Below the pieces are notes generated by a model. That model was not told the DNA's origin and made no database searches. It was given only the letters and a program-made list of their open reading frames with translations. DNA of 64,000 nucleotides. Origin: UBA4427 sp045106235. Lineage in GTDB: Bacteria; Myxococcota_A; UBA9160; UBA4427. The stretch is taken from positions 186,001 to 250,000 of the forward strand of contig JBGCEJ010000012.1 of assembly GCA_045106235.1 (NCBI GenBank), given 5' to 3'. Below are positions 51,510 through 60,019 of this stretch, piece by piece; positions within the stretch are counted from its first letter, which is position 1; the number at the start of each line of letters is the position of its first letter. A program made the translations under genes and the position numbers.

Positions 51510-53528
51510 ATGCGATTTCCTTCAACAGAAAACGGTGCGGGTCGTGAGGATGTTATTTCGCTCCTCATCATCGAAGACGATGATCTAGATGCGAACCTAC
51601 TGTCTCGAACGATTCATCAAATTGATGTCCAGGCATTTCGAACTGAGCGTGTAGCGTCTCTTGGGCAGGCGCATCGATTGCTTGATGCTTCTCGCTTTGA
51701 CGCGATTCTCCTTGACCTGTCGTTGCCGGACGCAACGGGGTTCGAAGCGATTGAGAGCGTCGTGCGTGATCGGGTCAGTCTGCCAATCATTGTTCTGACA
51801 GGCCTTGATGATGCGGCGTTAGGTCAGATGCTGATTCGGATGGGGGCGCAGGACTACCTCCCCAAGGCCGAGCTTACGCGAGATTCGATATGGCGATCCA
51901 TCTCGCATGCATTGGAGCGACACTCGCTTTCTCAAGCGCTCGTTCAAGCTGAGAGTCGGGCTCTGAGCGCCTGCTCGGCGAAGAGCCATTTTGTGGAAAC
52001 GATGAGCCATGAGATCCGGACGCCGCTTCACGCGATTTTGGGCACGGCGGACCTTCTTTCTCAGACAAATTTGGATTCTCAGCAGGCCGAGTACGTGGAT
52101 ACATTTAAGCGCTCCGGCAAGGCGTTGAGTTCTCTGGTCAACGATGTACTTGATTTTTCGGCCATTGATGAAGGCTCGATCGAATCCCATGAGGAGTTCT
52201 TCGATCCAGTTTCGGTGCTCGGAAATGTGTTAGGTGATTTCGATACTCCAGCGAGGAACAAGGGAATCCTGCTGAAGGCTTCAGTTTCGAACGACCTTCC
52301 TCGGCGATGCGTTGGCGATCCGGAGCGATTTCGGCAGGTTCTGGCGAACTTAGTCGGGAATGCACTGAAGTTTACCGATGCGGGTGAAGTTCGGACCAAG
52401 CTCGATCTCGGCCCTAGCCACCGGTTGAGGTTCTCGATCGAGGATACGGGCTGCGGCATTCCGTCCGCGGAATACGGCCTGGTCTTCGAGCGGTTCCGGC
52501 AGGGCTCAAGCAGTGTTCATCGACGTCTCGGAGGGACTGGAATCGGCCTCGCGATCTGTAAGTTGCTTGTCGAGATGATGGGCGGGGAGATCTCCGTCTC
52601 CACTTCGCCCGAAGGCGGATGTCGAATCGTCTTCGAAATCACTGCACTTTGGGAGACGGATCCGTCCCCTAAGGTTTCTGATCGGGCGGACCGACTGAGT
52701 CCCGTCGCGGAGTGGCTTTCGGAAGAACTGCCCCGACCCGCCCGCCGTCCGGCTGTCGAGAGGACCGCGCGCGGCGGGGCTGTGCTCGAAGCGGAAGTGC
52801 AAGCCAGGGGAGCTTGTGGCGAGGTGGCCGGTCTGCGAATTCTGCTCGTTGATGACTCCCAAGACAATCGGATGCTGGCGACGGCCTATCTGACGGAGTT
52901 GAATGCCGAAATCGAGATCGCCGAAAACGGAGCCGATGCGATTCGGAGATACAGCGACTCCGGGCCCTACTCTGTGATTCTTATGGATATGCAGATGCCA
53001 CTCATCGATGGCTACGAGGCCACGCGCGAGATTCGGCGGATTGAGAGTCGGTCAGATTGCGTGCGGACTCCAATCGTTGCTCTGACTGCGGATGCTTTCG
53101 AAGAGCAGAGGGAAGAATCGGCGCGCGCGGGTTGCGATGAGCATCTCGCCAAGCCGATCAGCCGTGAAAAGCTAGTTTCTGCCGTGACCCGGTTGGTGCC
53201 GAAGGCCGTGCCTGGCCCTATGGATCCGCCTCTCGTCGATCCCTTGATTGCGGACCTCGTTCCCGGATTCGTCGCGCGGCGCTTTGAAGATCTAGAGCTC
53301 CTCGAGGCCGCATTGAAGAAAAGCCGGTTCGAAGAGATTCGGCGAATTGCGCATAAGATGAAGGGGTCGGGTTCTAGCTTTGGGTTCCCGATGATTTCGG
53401 ATCTGGGCCTAGCGCTCGAGGAAGCGGCGATCGCCCAGGACGAGAAGGAAATCAAGCGCTGCTTCAACCAGATCCGCGAGCAGCTCGAAATGTTCGAGGA
53501 CTTCTCGTCTGCACCTTCTGATCGCTGA
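51510..53528 (+). CDS. Hybrid histidine kinase (REC-HisKA-HATPase-REC-HPt)
   Basis: Soluble five-module kinase, 672 aa, with no membrane helix. REC1 is at about 15-135 (Asp69, Thr97, Lys119). HisKA has MSHEIRTPLHAILG (His167). The HATPase domain is intact: N-box VLANLVGNALKFTDAG, EDTGCGI and GGTGIGLAI. REC2 is at about 442-560 (Asp493, Lys548). The C-terminal HPt carries IAHKMKGSGSSFGF (His615). It can autophosphorylate and run an internal relay, REC2 to HPt to an external receiver. An N-terminal receiver as input suggests control by another kinase rather than direct sensing. Confidence 0.93.
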   Translation: MRFPSTENGAGREDVISLLIIEDDDLDANLLSRTIHQIDVQAFRTERVASLGQAHRLLDASRFDAILLDLSLPDATGFEAIESVVRDRVSLPIIVLTGLDDAALGQMLIRMGAQDYLPKAELTRDSIWRSISHALERHSLSQALVQAESRALSACSAKSHFVETMSHEIRTPLHAILGTADLLSQTNLDSQQAEYVDTFKRSGKALSSLVNDVLDFSAIDEGSIESHEEFFDPVSVLGNVLGDFDTPARNKGILLKASVSNDLPRRCVGDPERFRQVLANLVGNALKFTDAGEVRTKLDLGPSHRLRFSIEDTGCGIPSAEYGLVFERFRQGSSSVHRRLGGTGIGLAICKLLVEMMGGEISVSTSPEGGCRIVFEITALWETDPSPKVSDRADRLSPVAEWLSEELPRPARRPAVERTARGGAVLEAEVQARGACGEVAGLRILLVDDSQDNRMLATAYLTELNAEIEIAENGADAIRRYSDSGPYSVILMDMQMPLIDGYEATREIRRIESRSDCVRTPIVALTADAFEEQREESARAGCDEHLAKPISREKLVSAVTRLVPKAVPGPMDPPLVDPLIADLVPGFVARRFEDLELLEAALKKSRFEEIRRIAHKMKGSGSSFGFPMISDLGLALEEAAIAQDEKEIKRCFNQIREQLEMFEDFSSAPSDR

Positions 53529-53566
53529 GCGCTCCGACCAGTAGAGCCTTCGCGCCGAGTCGGGCC

Positions 53567-54271
53567 CTAGCTCCGCGCAGAGCAGGCAGGCCGGCACATG
53601 CGATAGCCCAGTCCGCGGACGGATTCGATGCGGGTGCCCGCGTTTTCGAGTTTTCGGCGAAGATTGCTCACGTGAGAGTCGATCGTTCTATGCCCGATGA
53701 TTTCGTCTCGCCAGATCGAAGTGATCAAAGACTCCCGCGTTCGCACGCGACCGGGAACTTCGATGAGGGCTTCGAGGATCTTGTGCTCCGTGGGACTGAG
53801 CTCGATGGGCGTTTCCTCTCCGTGTTCTGAGATATAGACGCGCATGTTTTCTTTTCCCACGCGAAGCTGACCGAGCTCGATTTCGCCGCCTTCCCGTTCT
53901 TCAGTGCGGCTTGCACGAAGGCGCGCCGCGATCCTTGCCTGAAGTTCGAGGCCGTTGAAGGGCTTCTCTATATAGTCCTCCGCTCCGAGGGAGAACGCGA
54001 CCAATTTGTGTCGTACTTCGCTGCGGCCTGAGAGTACGATGAAAGGGGTTGGCTGGCGTTCGCCGTTCGAAAGTTCAGAAGCGAGTCCGAGACCGTCTCC
54101 GTCCGGGAGCTCGAGGTCGAGCAGGACCAGGTCGAAGGTATCCGGATGGACGTCGAGGAGACTGCGGGCGTGGCTGAGCGTGGTGGCGACTTCGAGTCGG
54201 TGCCCGCTGAGCGCTCGGGAAATGAGCGCAGCGGATTCTACGCAGTCCTCAACAGCGAGAATCGAAGCCAC
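53567..54271 (-). CDS. OmpR/PhoB-type response regulator
   Basis: Two-domain DNA-binding regulator, 234 aa. Receiver: VEDCVES acidic start, Asp in FDLVLLDLELPDGDG, Ser in IVLSGRSE, Lys in YIEKPFN. The winged helix has LSPTEHKILEALIEVPGRVR and the recognition helix/wing RTIDSHVSNLRRKLENAG...SVRGLGYRM. It overlaps the end of the upstream hybrid kinase gene by 23 bp, so the two are translationally coupled and it is the likely output of that kinase. Confidence 0.92.
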   Translation of the reverse strand: MASILAVEDCVESAALISRALSGHRLEVATTLSHARSLLDVHPDTFDLVLLDLELPDGDGLGLASELSNGERQPTPFIVLSGRSEVRHKLVAFSLGAEDYIEKPFNGLELQARIAARLRASRTEEREGGEIELGQLRVGKENMRVYISEHGEETPIELSPTEHKILEALIEVPGRVRTRESLITSIWRDEIIGHRTIDSHVSNLRRKLENAGTRIESVRGLGYRMCRPACSARS

Positions 54272-56582
54272 GGATGGCCTCCTGGGCCGCCTCGATCACG
54301 CGGTCAAGCAGGGCAATATCTTGCGCGAGGGCGTCCGCTTCGCTCCCCTTGGCGGCCTCCTCGATTCGGGAGCCGATTTCGGTGATCTCTGGGAGGCCGT
54401 AGCCAGCACCCGTCCCCTTGAGGTTATGTCCCACGATCCGCAGGGATTCGAACTCGCGCTGGGCAAGCTGGCTCTGGAGTTTAGTCGCCTCTGCTGCTCT
54501 TCGTTCTAAATAATCGGGAAGCAGCGGCAAAATGTCGGGGTCGATGAGGCTAGGGTCGATCGGCTGCGCGGCGCGCTCAGGGTGGGAGACCGCCATGGTC
54601 ATCGGCGTCTCCTCAAGGTCAAGGACCGTGGCGAGCCCGTCGAGGAGCATGCCTTGGCTCATCGGCTTAGAGATATGAAGTGTCGTCCCGGCGCGCATGC
54701 AATGTTCAATCTGCTCCGAGAATGCATTCGCTGTAAGGGCGATGATCGGCGTTGGGCTTCTGCCTTCGCGGCTTTCAAAGTCTCGGATGCGGCGAGTCGC
54801 CTCGAGGCCATCCATACGGGGCATGAGGACATCCATGAGAACAACGTCGAACTCGCCGGTCACGAATTTTTCGACCGCGTCGATTCCGTCATAGACCTCT
54901 GTGATTTCTGCACCGGAGTTGCGCAGGTAGGCGTTGACCAAAAGTCGGTTGTCTGCGGAATCATCGGCATGCAGAATGCGAAGGCCCTTCGGCAGCCAAG
55001 ACGTGTGCTCTACTTTTCGGTTGGAAGTAGAGGCTCCGGCGGATCGGTCGCCGTGCAGCCACTTGACGAGGCGTTGCTCCCGAACGGGCTTGATCATCGA
55101 CGCGGCCCCGACTTTTTCGAAAATCGCGGTATCTCCTGGGCGATGGTCCATGGGGAGCAATATCATCATGTTAGGCTGATGCGAGAGGCCTTGGAGCGAG
55201 TCTATAATCGAAAGCCCCCCGCCATCGGGGACGCGGCAATCTGCGATCAAGTAGTCATAGGGCGTGACACTGGTTCGCAATTTCTCTACCGCCGCGGTGC
55301 TTGAAGCGGCGCCGTCGACAAGCACGCCGGCACGATTGCAAAAGCGTTCGATCGCGACGAATTCTTCGGGGCAGGTCACCACGGCAAGCGCTCGGCCGGC
55401 ACTGCGGAGCTTGGTTTGGGGTGGTCTTGCGGCTTTCGGAATCAGGGGAAGGCGAAGCTCGATCTGCGCGCCGGGGATGGTCGTGGGTTTGGCTTCGATC
55501 GTCCCGCCCATTCGCTCGGCAAGGCCTTGGCAGAGTGCGAGGCCCAGGCCGGTGCCTCCGTAGACGTGTTCAGGGTCATGCTTGGCTTGCTCGAAGGGGG
55601 CGAAGATGGTTTGGAGCTTTGCCGGGTCGACGCCGATGCCGGAATCTCGGACTTCGAAGACGATGAAGTCGTGTTCGTCTTGTCGAACGCGGAGAGAGAC
55701 GTGTCCGGCCTGTGTGAATTTGATCGCATTGCTGACCAAGTTGATCAGGATTTGTCGGATGCGTTCGGCGTCGCCTTCGACGAGCTCGACCACCTCAGGC
55801 GCGAGGTCCACGATGAGGGCGAGTCCCTTTTTGTGGGCCGCGTAGGCGAAGTTTTCGGCGACGTCCTCGACCAGTTCCCGAATCGAAAACTGTGAAACGA
55901 TGAGTTCGAATTTTCCGCGCTCGATGCTGGCGAGGTCGAGGGTGCCGTTGATCAGGGAGAGGAGCGACTGGCCGGAGCGTCGGAAGACCCGAACGTAAGA
56001 CGATTGTTCTGGGTTGAGGGAAGAGTTTTCGAGGAGCTCGGCGACGCCAAGGAGCGCGTTGAGAGGCGTCCTGATTTCATGACTCATCGCCGATACGAAG
56101 TTGGTCTTGGCCTTGGAGGCTTCTGAGGCGCGTTCGCCGCGGAGAGCCAGGTCCTCCGCGAAGCGGTGGCGAATGACGGCCCGTTCAATATCCCGACCAA
56201 TTCGAAGGGCGGTGAAATCAGACCTTTGAATGCAGTCTTGAGCGCCGGCTTCGATGGCCGAATTGAACACGTCGATGTCGGCGACTTCCGTCAAGACGAT
56301 GGTTGGGATCTGGCTCGCGGTTCTTCGAATGAACGCCAGTGCGTCAGAGGGGAGGCCGGAGGAGAGGTCGAGGGAGGAGGCCAGCGACACGAGCGCGACT
56401 TCGAAGTCGGCGAAGAGCGCTCCTTGATCTGCTTCGAGGAGCGACTTTTTCTGAGTCACCTCAAAACTTCTCTGGTCTTTATGAAGCATCGCAACGATCA
56501 GCGCAGCATCAATCGGGCTCTCCTCGACGAGGAGGACCCGGTAGCATGAGGGGAGAGCGTTTTTGAGTTTGGTCGTATCCAT
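54249..56582 (-). CDS. Hybrid histidine kinase (pseudo-REC-HisKA-HATPase-REC-REC-HPt)
   Basis: Soluble six-module kinase, 777 aa. The N-terminal receiver-like domain has lost both key residues: Ser66 replaces the acceptor Asp (EVALVSLASS) and Arg120 the Lys (DCIQRSD). HisKA MSHEIRTPLNALLG (His168) and HATPase (LINLVSNAIKFT, RDSGIGV, GGTGLGLAL) are intact. REC at about 395-510 (Asp448, Lys498) and REC at about 533-655 (Asp584, Lys639) follow, then HPt with IVGHNLKGTGAGYG (His719). It starts 9 nt after the stop of the upstream kinase gene and overlaps the OmpR-type regulator gene, forming a three-gene leftward operon. Confidence 0.92.
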   Translation of the reverse strand: MDTTKLKNALPSCYRVLLVEESPIDAALIVAMLHKDQRSFEVTQKKSLLEADQGALFADFEVALVSLASSLDLSSGLPSDALAFIRRTASQIPTIVLTEVADIDVFNSAIEAGAQDCIQRSDFTALRIGRDIERAVIRHRFAEDLALRGERASEASKAKTNFVSAMSHEIRTPLNALLGVAELLENSSLNPEQSSYVRVFRRSGQSLLSLINGTLDLASIERGKFELIVSQFSIRELVEDVAENFAYAAHKKGLALIVDLAPEVVELVEGDAERIRQILINLVSNAIKFTQAGHVSLRVRQDEHDFIVFEVRDSGIGVDPAKLQTIFAPFEQAKHDPEHVYGGTGLGLALCQGLAERMGGTIEAKPTTIPGAQIELRLPLIPKAARPPQTKLRSAGRALAVVTCPEEFVAIERFCNRAGVLVDGAASSTAAVEKLRTSVTPYDYLIADCRVPDGGGLSIIDSLQGLSHQPNMMILLPMDHRPGDTAIFEKVGAASMIKPVREQRLVKWLHGDRSAGASTSNRKVEHTSWLPKGLRILHADDSADNRLLVNAYLRNSGAEITEVYDGIDAVEKFVTGEFDVVLMDVLMPRMDGLEATRRIRDFESREGRSPTPIIALTANAFSEQIEHCMRAGTTLHISKPMSQGMLLDGLATVLDLEETPMTMAVSHPERAAQPIDPSLIDPDILPLLPDYLERRAAEATKLQSQLAQREFESLRIVGHNLKGTGAGYGLPEITEIGSRIEEAAKGSEADALAQDIALLDRVIEAAQEAIRGFDSRC

Positions 56583-56591
56583 CGATTTCGC

Positions 56592-58586
56592 CTAACGGCA
56601 TCCCTTCGAGGTCGGGTGAGGCTGAAGCAAAGCATCTGATTGCGAGTACTTGCTGACGATGTTCAGTAGGCTCTGTTTTCCGATCGGCTTGGTCAGATGC
56701 TCATCGCAGCCGGCTTCGAGGCTTCGTCGAGCGTCTTCATCGAAGGCGAAGGCGGTGAGCGCGATGATCGGCGTAGAGGTCAGGCCCTCGGTCGCTTCGT
56801 GTTCGCGAATACTCTCCGTGGCGTCATATCCGTTCATGACGGGCATCTGGATATCCATCAAGACAAGGTCAAAATCGCCTGTCTGAAACATCTCGAAGGC
56901 CTCTTGACCATCCGTTGCAAACTGGAGCGCGTTGTCGGTCTTGGCGAGGAAAGTGGCGATGAGTCGGCGATTATCTTCGGAATCATCCGCAACAAGGATG
57001 CGCATCGCGCGTTCCTGTTCTGCGAAGACCATGTCGTCGCTTTTCTCTGCGGTCAGTGATTGAGCGATTTGGATCACTTCCTGGTCGCGAATGGGGCGAG
57101 TGATGCGTGCTGCGATATGGGCTGGGATTGGTTCTTGGTGTTTGTGGTCGGATGAAAAGGCCATCGCGACCAGCTTGGGAACGACGAAATCTCCGTCTGA
57201 CGAGTCGACCGCTTGGATCAGTTCGAGTGCGTCACATTCGGCCTCGTCAAGGAAGACAAGGTCGATCGGAAGATCGTCGTGGCGATGTGTGTTGATGAGG
57301 TTCGGGATCTGCGCGGCCGTATCGATGACTTCGACGAATGCCCCGGCCATTTCAAGGGTTCGTTTCAGCATCTGACTTTCGCTCTCTCTGGGCGAGGCGA
57401 TGCAGACTCGGGTGCCTTGCAAGGCGAAGTTCGATTCGACTTCATCGCGATGATGTCGCATAGCTTGAAGGGGGAGTGCGAAGCAGAGTGCCGGCGTCTC
57501 GCGTTCCGCCCAGATTTCGCCGCCCATCGCGCGGATGAGTCCGGCTGCTAGGGCGAGTCCGATCCCGACACCGCCATGATCTCGGCTGATCGGGGGAGCG
57601 CTTGACGCGAAGGAGCGGAGGACTTCGTCGAGTTGGTCCGATTCGATTGCATCTCCTGTGTGTGCGATGGAGAAGCGAATAATCGAGGTGTCGTTTTCTG
57701 GGAGGTGGGGCGTGGCTGAGAGGCGGATTTCGCCACTGCTCGTTTGTCTTAGGCTGCAGGCGATCAGGGTGGAGAGGACTTGCTGGAGCCGGTCGGGAGA
57801 GCCTATGACGGTGCGTGGGAGAGAGGGGTTAATTTCGATGCTGATGCCCAGAGATCGTTTGCCGATCGTGAACGATTCGCTCTCCGCGGCGGCTTGGACG
57901 AGCTTTGCCAGTTCGAATTCCGAGCGAGGGAAGCGCATCGTCGCGCCTCGCAGCCGCGTCAGGTCGACCAACTGATCGAGTACGCGAAGTAGGTCGCCCC
58001 CAGATGAACGAATCACGTGGGCGTATCGTTCTTGATCGGGGTTAAGAGGCGATTCGATCAACATTTCGGCCATCCCGAGAATGGCGTTCAGCGGGGTTCG
58101 GACTTCATGATTGACCGCTGCAAGGAAGTCAAGTCGCTCGCGTCCCTGGTCGTCCGCCTTGGCTGATTCAATTTGCAGTGCGCGGGAATGGCGCCAGCGC
58201 TCGATTCCCGAGCGGATGGTGGAGACAATTTCATGGGGAGAGAGCGCGGCGAGTGAAACAACGGGCTGTGAGTTCGATCCGTGGCCCTGTTCGAAGCGCT
58301 TCTGCCCCGTTGAGTAGAGCAAGATCGGAGCATCGGCTCGGTCGGCGAGCGTCGTCAATGCGGGATCAGTCGCGAGTTCGCAAGGGGCAAGGACTGCGCC
58401 GACGTTCTCGTAGTCGAGGGGCTGGCCCTCGAGCATACGATCCACGTTCCAAGCATCGTCTGTCATTTTGACGACGCCCGCAATGAAACGGAATGCGTCT
58501 TCTGTGCCACAAATAACAAGGCGGAGCCTCTGGCGAAACTCGCTACGGGGGGTAGCCGATGTCTCTTCTTCTCGGTTTCCAGTCAT
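56592..58586 (-). CDS. Hybrid histidine kinase with degenerate ATP-binding domain
   Basis: Kinase-like protein, 664 aa. A receiver-like N-terminus has no acceptor Asp (GAVLAPCEL). HisKA keeps VNHEVRTPLNAILG (His160). In the HATPase domain the N-box reads TLIACSLRQT, with Cys277 where the Mg-binding Asn belongs, and the G1 box reads IAHTGDAI, with His309 for Asp and Ala313 for Gly. The G2 box GGVGIGLAL remains. A weak receiver-like stretch (about 390-510) and a complete receiver (about 527-640: Asp578, Lys633) follow; there is no HPt. It is the first gene of the leftward kinase operon. It may be a phosphorylated scaffold or phosphatase rather than a kinase. Confidence 0.88.
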   Translation of the reverse strand: MTGNREEETSATPRSEFRQRLRLVICGTEDAFRFIAGVVKMTDDAWNVDRMLEGQPLDYENVGAVLAPCELATDPALTTLADRADAPILLYSTGQKRFEQGHGSNSQPVVSLAALSPHEIVSTIRSGIERWRHSRALQIESAKADDQGRERLDFLAAVNHEVRTPLNAILGMAEMLIESPLNPDQERYAHVIRSSGGDLLRVLDQLVDLTRLRGATMRFPRSEFELAKLVQAAAESESFTIGKRSLGISIEINPSLPRTVIGSPDRLQQVLSTLIACSLRQTSSGEIRLSATPHLPENDTSIIRFSIAHTGDAIESDQLDEVLRSFASSAPPISRDHGGVGIGLALAAGLIRAMGGEIWAERETPALCFALPLQAMRHHRDEVESNFALQGTRVCIASPRESESQMLKRTLEMAGAFVEVIDTAAQIPNLINTHRHDDLPIDLVFLDEAECDALELIQAVDSSDGDFVVPKLVAMAFSSDHKHQEPIPAHIAARITRPIRDQEVIQIAQSLTAEKSDDMVFAEQERAMRILVADDSEDNRRLIATFLAKTDNALQFATDGQEAFEMFQTGDFDLVLMDIQMPVMNGYDATESIREHEATEGLTSTPIIALTAFAFDEDARRSLEAGCDEHLTKPIGKQSLLNIVSKYSQSDALLQPHPTSKGCR

Positions 58587-58861
58587 CGGTTTACTCTGCC
58601 CGGGTGTTTGGCTGCGGAGAGGACGGGTGCATATCGTTCCGGCTTGCCTCGATTTTATCGGGGAGCCCTGTACCGAACGTGTGTCCAGGTATCTGGATGT
58701 AGGCCAGATTTCCAGACGGGGGATTCAGCGTAGAGAAATTGGATAGATCACCCGAGCAAGGGCTCTTGCCGTCGCCCCGAAATGATTGAGGCGGAATGCG
58801 CTTTGAGGGAAACATCGTAGTCCGCCTGTCGAATGCCCCTCGAGCGAGAAGAGAGAAGAGA

Positions 58862-59257
58862 GTGAACGCGAAGAAGAAGATTTTGATCGTGGACGATGAC
58901 CCGGATCTCATCAACCTCGTCTCGGTCTGGTTAGGCAAGGACGGCTATGAGACGGAGATCGCTCGGGATGCACTGACGTGTGTCGCCGCAGCCCGCAAAG
59001 ACCCGCCTTCGGCGATCTTGCTGGATCTGGGTTTGCCTGCAGGGGGAGGCCTTGTCGCCCTAGAGCGGCTCAAGCGAATGGAGGGAACCTCGATGGTTCC
59101 CGTGATCGTGCTCACTTCGCGCAATACTGCGACGGCGCGGGCCTCGGCAGAGACGGGGGGCGCTTTCGCATTCCTCGCCAAAGAGGGGACGAAAGACGCG
59201 CTCCTGGCGGCGGTTTGTCGGGCCTGTGAGACGCAGGAGGCGTCTGACTCTTTTTGA
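58862..59257 (+). CDS. Stand-alone receiver protein
   Basis: Single-domain response regulator, 131 aa. KKILIVDDDPDLINL at the start, acceptor Asp in SAILLDLGLPAGGG, Thr in VIVLTSRN and Lys in FLAKEGT, where the usual Lys-Pro is Lys-Glu. GTG start preceded by GAAGAGAG; the upstream ATG at 58796 adds an unconvincing 22 residues. It is followed at 77 nt by an OmpR-type regulator gene. The 275-bp region 58587-58861 between it and the divergent kinase operon shows only a small GCAAG/CTTGC hairpin. Confidence 0.85.
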   Translation: MNAKKKILIVDDDPDLINLVSVWLGKDGYETEIARDALTCVAAARKDPPSAILLDLGLPAGGGLVALERLKRMEGTSMVPVIVLTSRNTATARASAETGGAFAFLAKEGTKDALLAAVCRACETQEASDSF

Positions 59258-59334
59258 ACGAATCGTTGTTCAGGTGAAAAAGGGAGACTGGGGCGGAGTT
59301 CCCGGATACCCAGTGAGGTTGGGCGAGAAAATCG

Positions 59335-60003
59335 ATGGCGCAGATACTGATCGTGGAAGATTGTGAAGACCAGCGGGTGCTTTTGCATCAGACGCTCGGT
59401 CGCGACCACGCTGTGTCTGCCGCCGAGGATGTTCCGGCCGCACGGGATTCGCTTGCGACGCAACCGCCTGATTTGATCGTACTCGACATCGAACTACCGG
59501 GCGTCGACGGTTTCGGATTTGCTTCGGAGGTGAGGCAGAATCCGCTGCACGCTGAAATCCCGATCGTGTTTTTATCCGGCCGCGGAAGCACTTCCGACAA
59601 GGTGATGGCCTTTGCGCTGGGCGCACAAGACTACGTCGAAAAGCCATTCGCCCCGGCGGAATTGCGCGCACGGGTCACCGCGCGTCTCGCGGAGTCCACC
59701 TCACGTCGAAGCGATCTTCGTTTCCGCGACCTCCGTCTGGACTCGGATCGTTTTTGTGTTGTGAGTGAGAGTCAGCCTGGTTTGAAAGTTGAGCTGACGA
59801 CGACGGAACTTCGAATTTTGCAGACCTTGATGCGGAATGCCGGCGATGTCGTCACGCGAGAATCTCTGATTGCGGATGCGTGGAACGGGAGAGTGGTGAG
59901 TGCGCGTACGGTGGATACGCATATTTGGGCGCTTCGGAGAAAACTCGAAGCGAACGAAGTGAGTGTCGAGACTGTGCGCGGCTTGGGATACCGATTGGTC
60001 TAG
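59335..60003 (+). CDS. OmpR/PhoB-type response regulator
   Basis: DNA-binding regulator, 222 aa. Receiver: LIVEDCEDQRVLL, Asp in PDLIVLDIELPGVDG, Ser in IVFLSGRGS, Lys in YVEKPFA. Winged helix: LTTTELRILQTLMRNAGDVVT and RTVDTHIWALRRKLEANE...TVRGLGYRLV. It is a paralogue of the regulator at 53567. It is followed after 16 nt by the REC-GGDEF-EAL gene, so it probably shares a transcript with it and with the receiver gene before it. Confidence 0.92.
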   Translation: MAQILIVEDCEDQRVLLHQTLGRDHAVSAAEDVPAARDSLATQPPDLIVLDIELPGVDGFGFASEVRQNPLHAEIPIVFLSGRGSTSDKVMAFALGAQDYVEKPFAPAELRARVTARLAESTSRRSDLRFRDLRLDSDRFCVVSESQPGLKVELTTTELRILQTLMRNAGDVVTRESLIADAWNGRVVSARTVDTHIWALRRKLEANEVSVETVRGLGYRLV

Positions 60004-60019
60004 GTTGGGATAGAGAAGC

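Noticed and set aside
58741..58775. Small GCAAG/CTTGC hairpin upstream of the receiver gene
   Set aside because: Only a 5-bp stem with no tail; expected by chance at this GC content.
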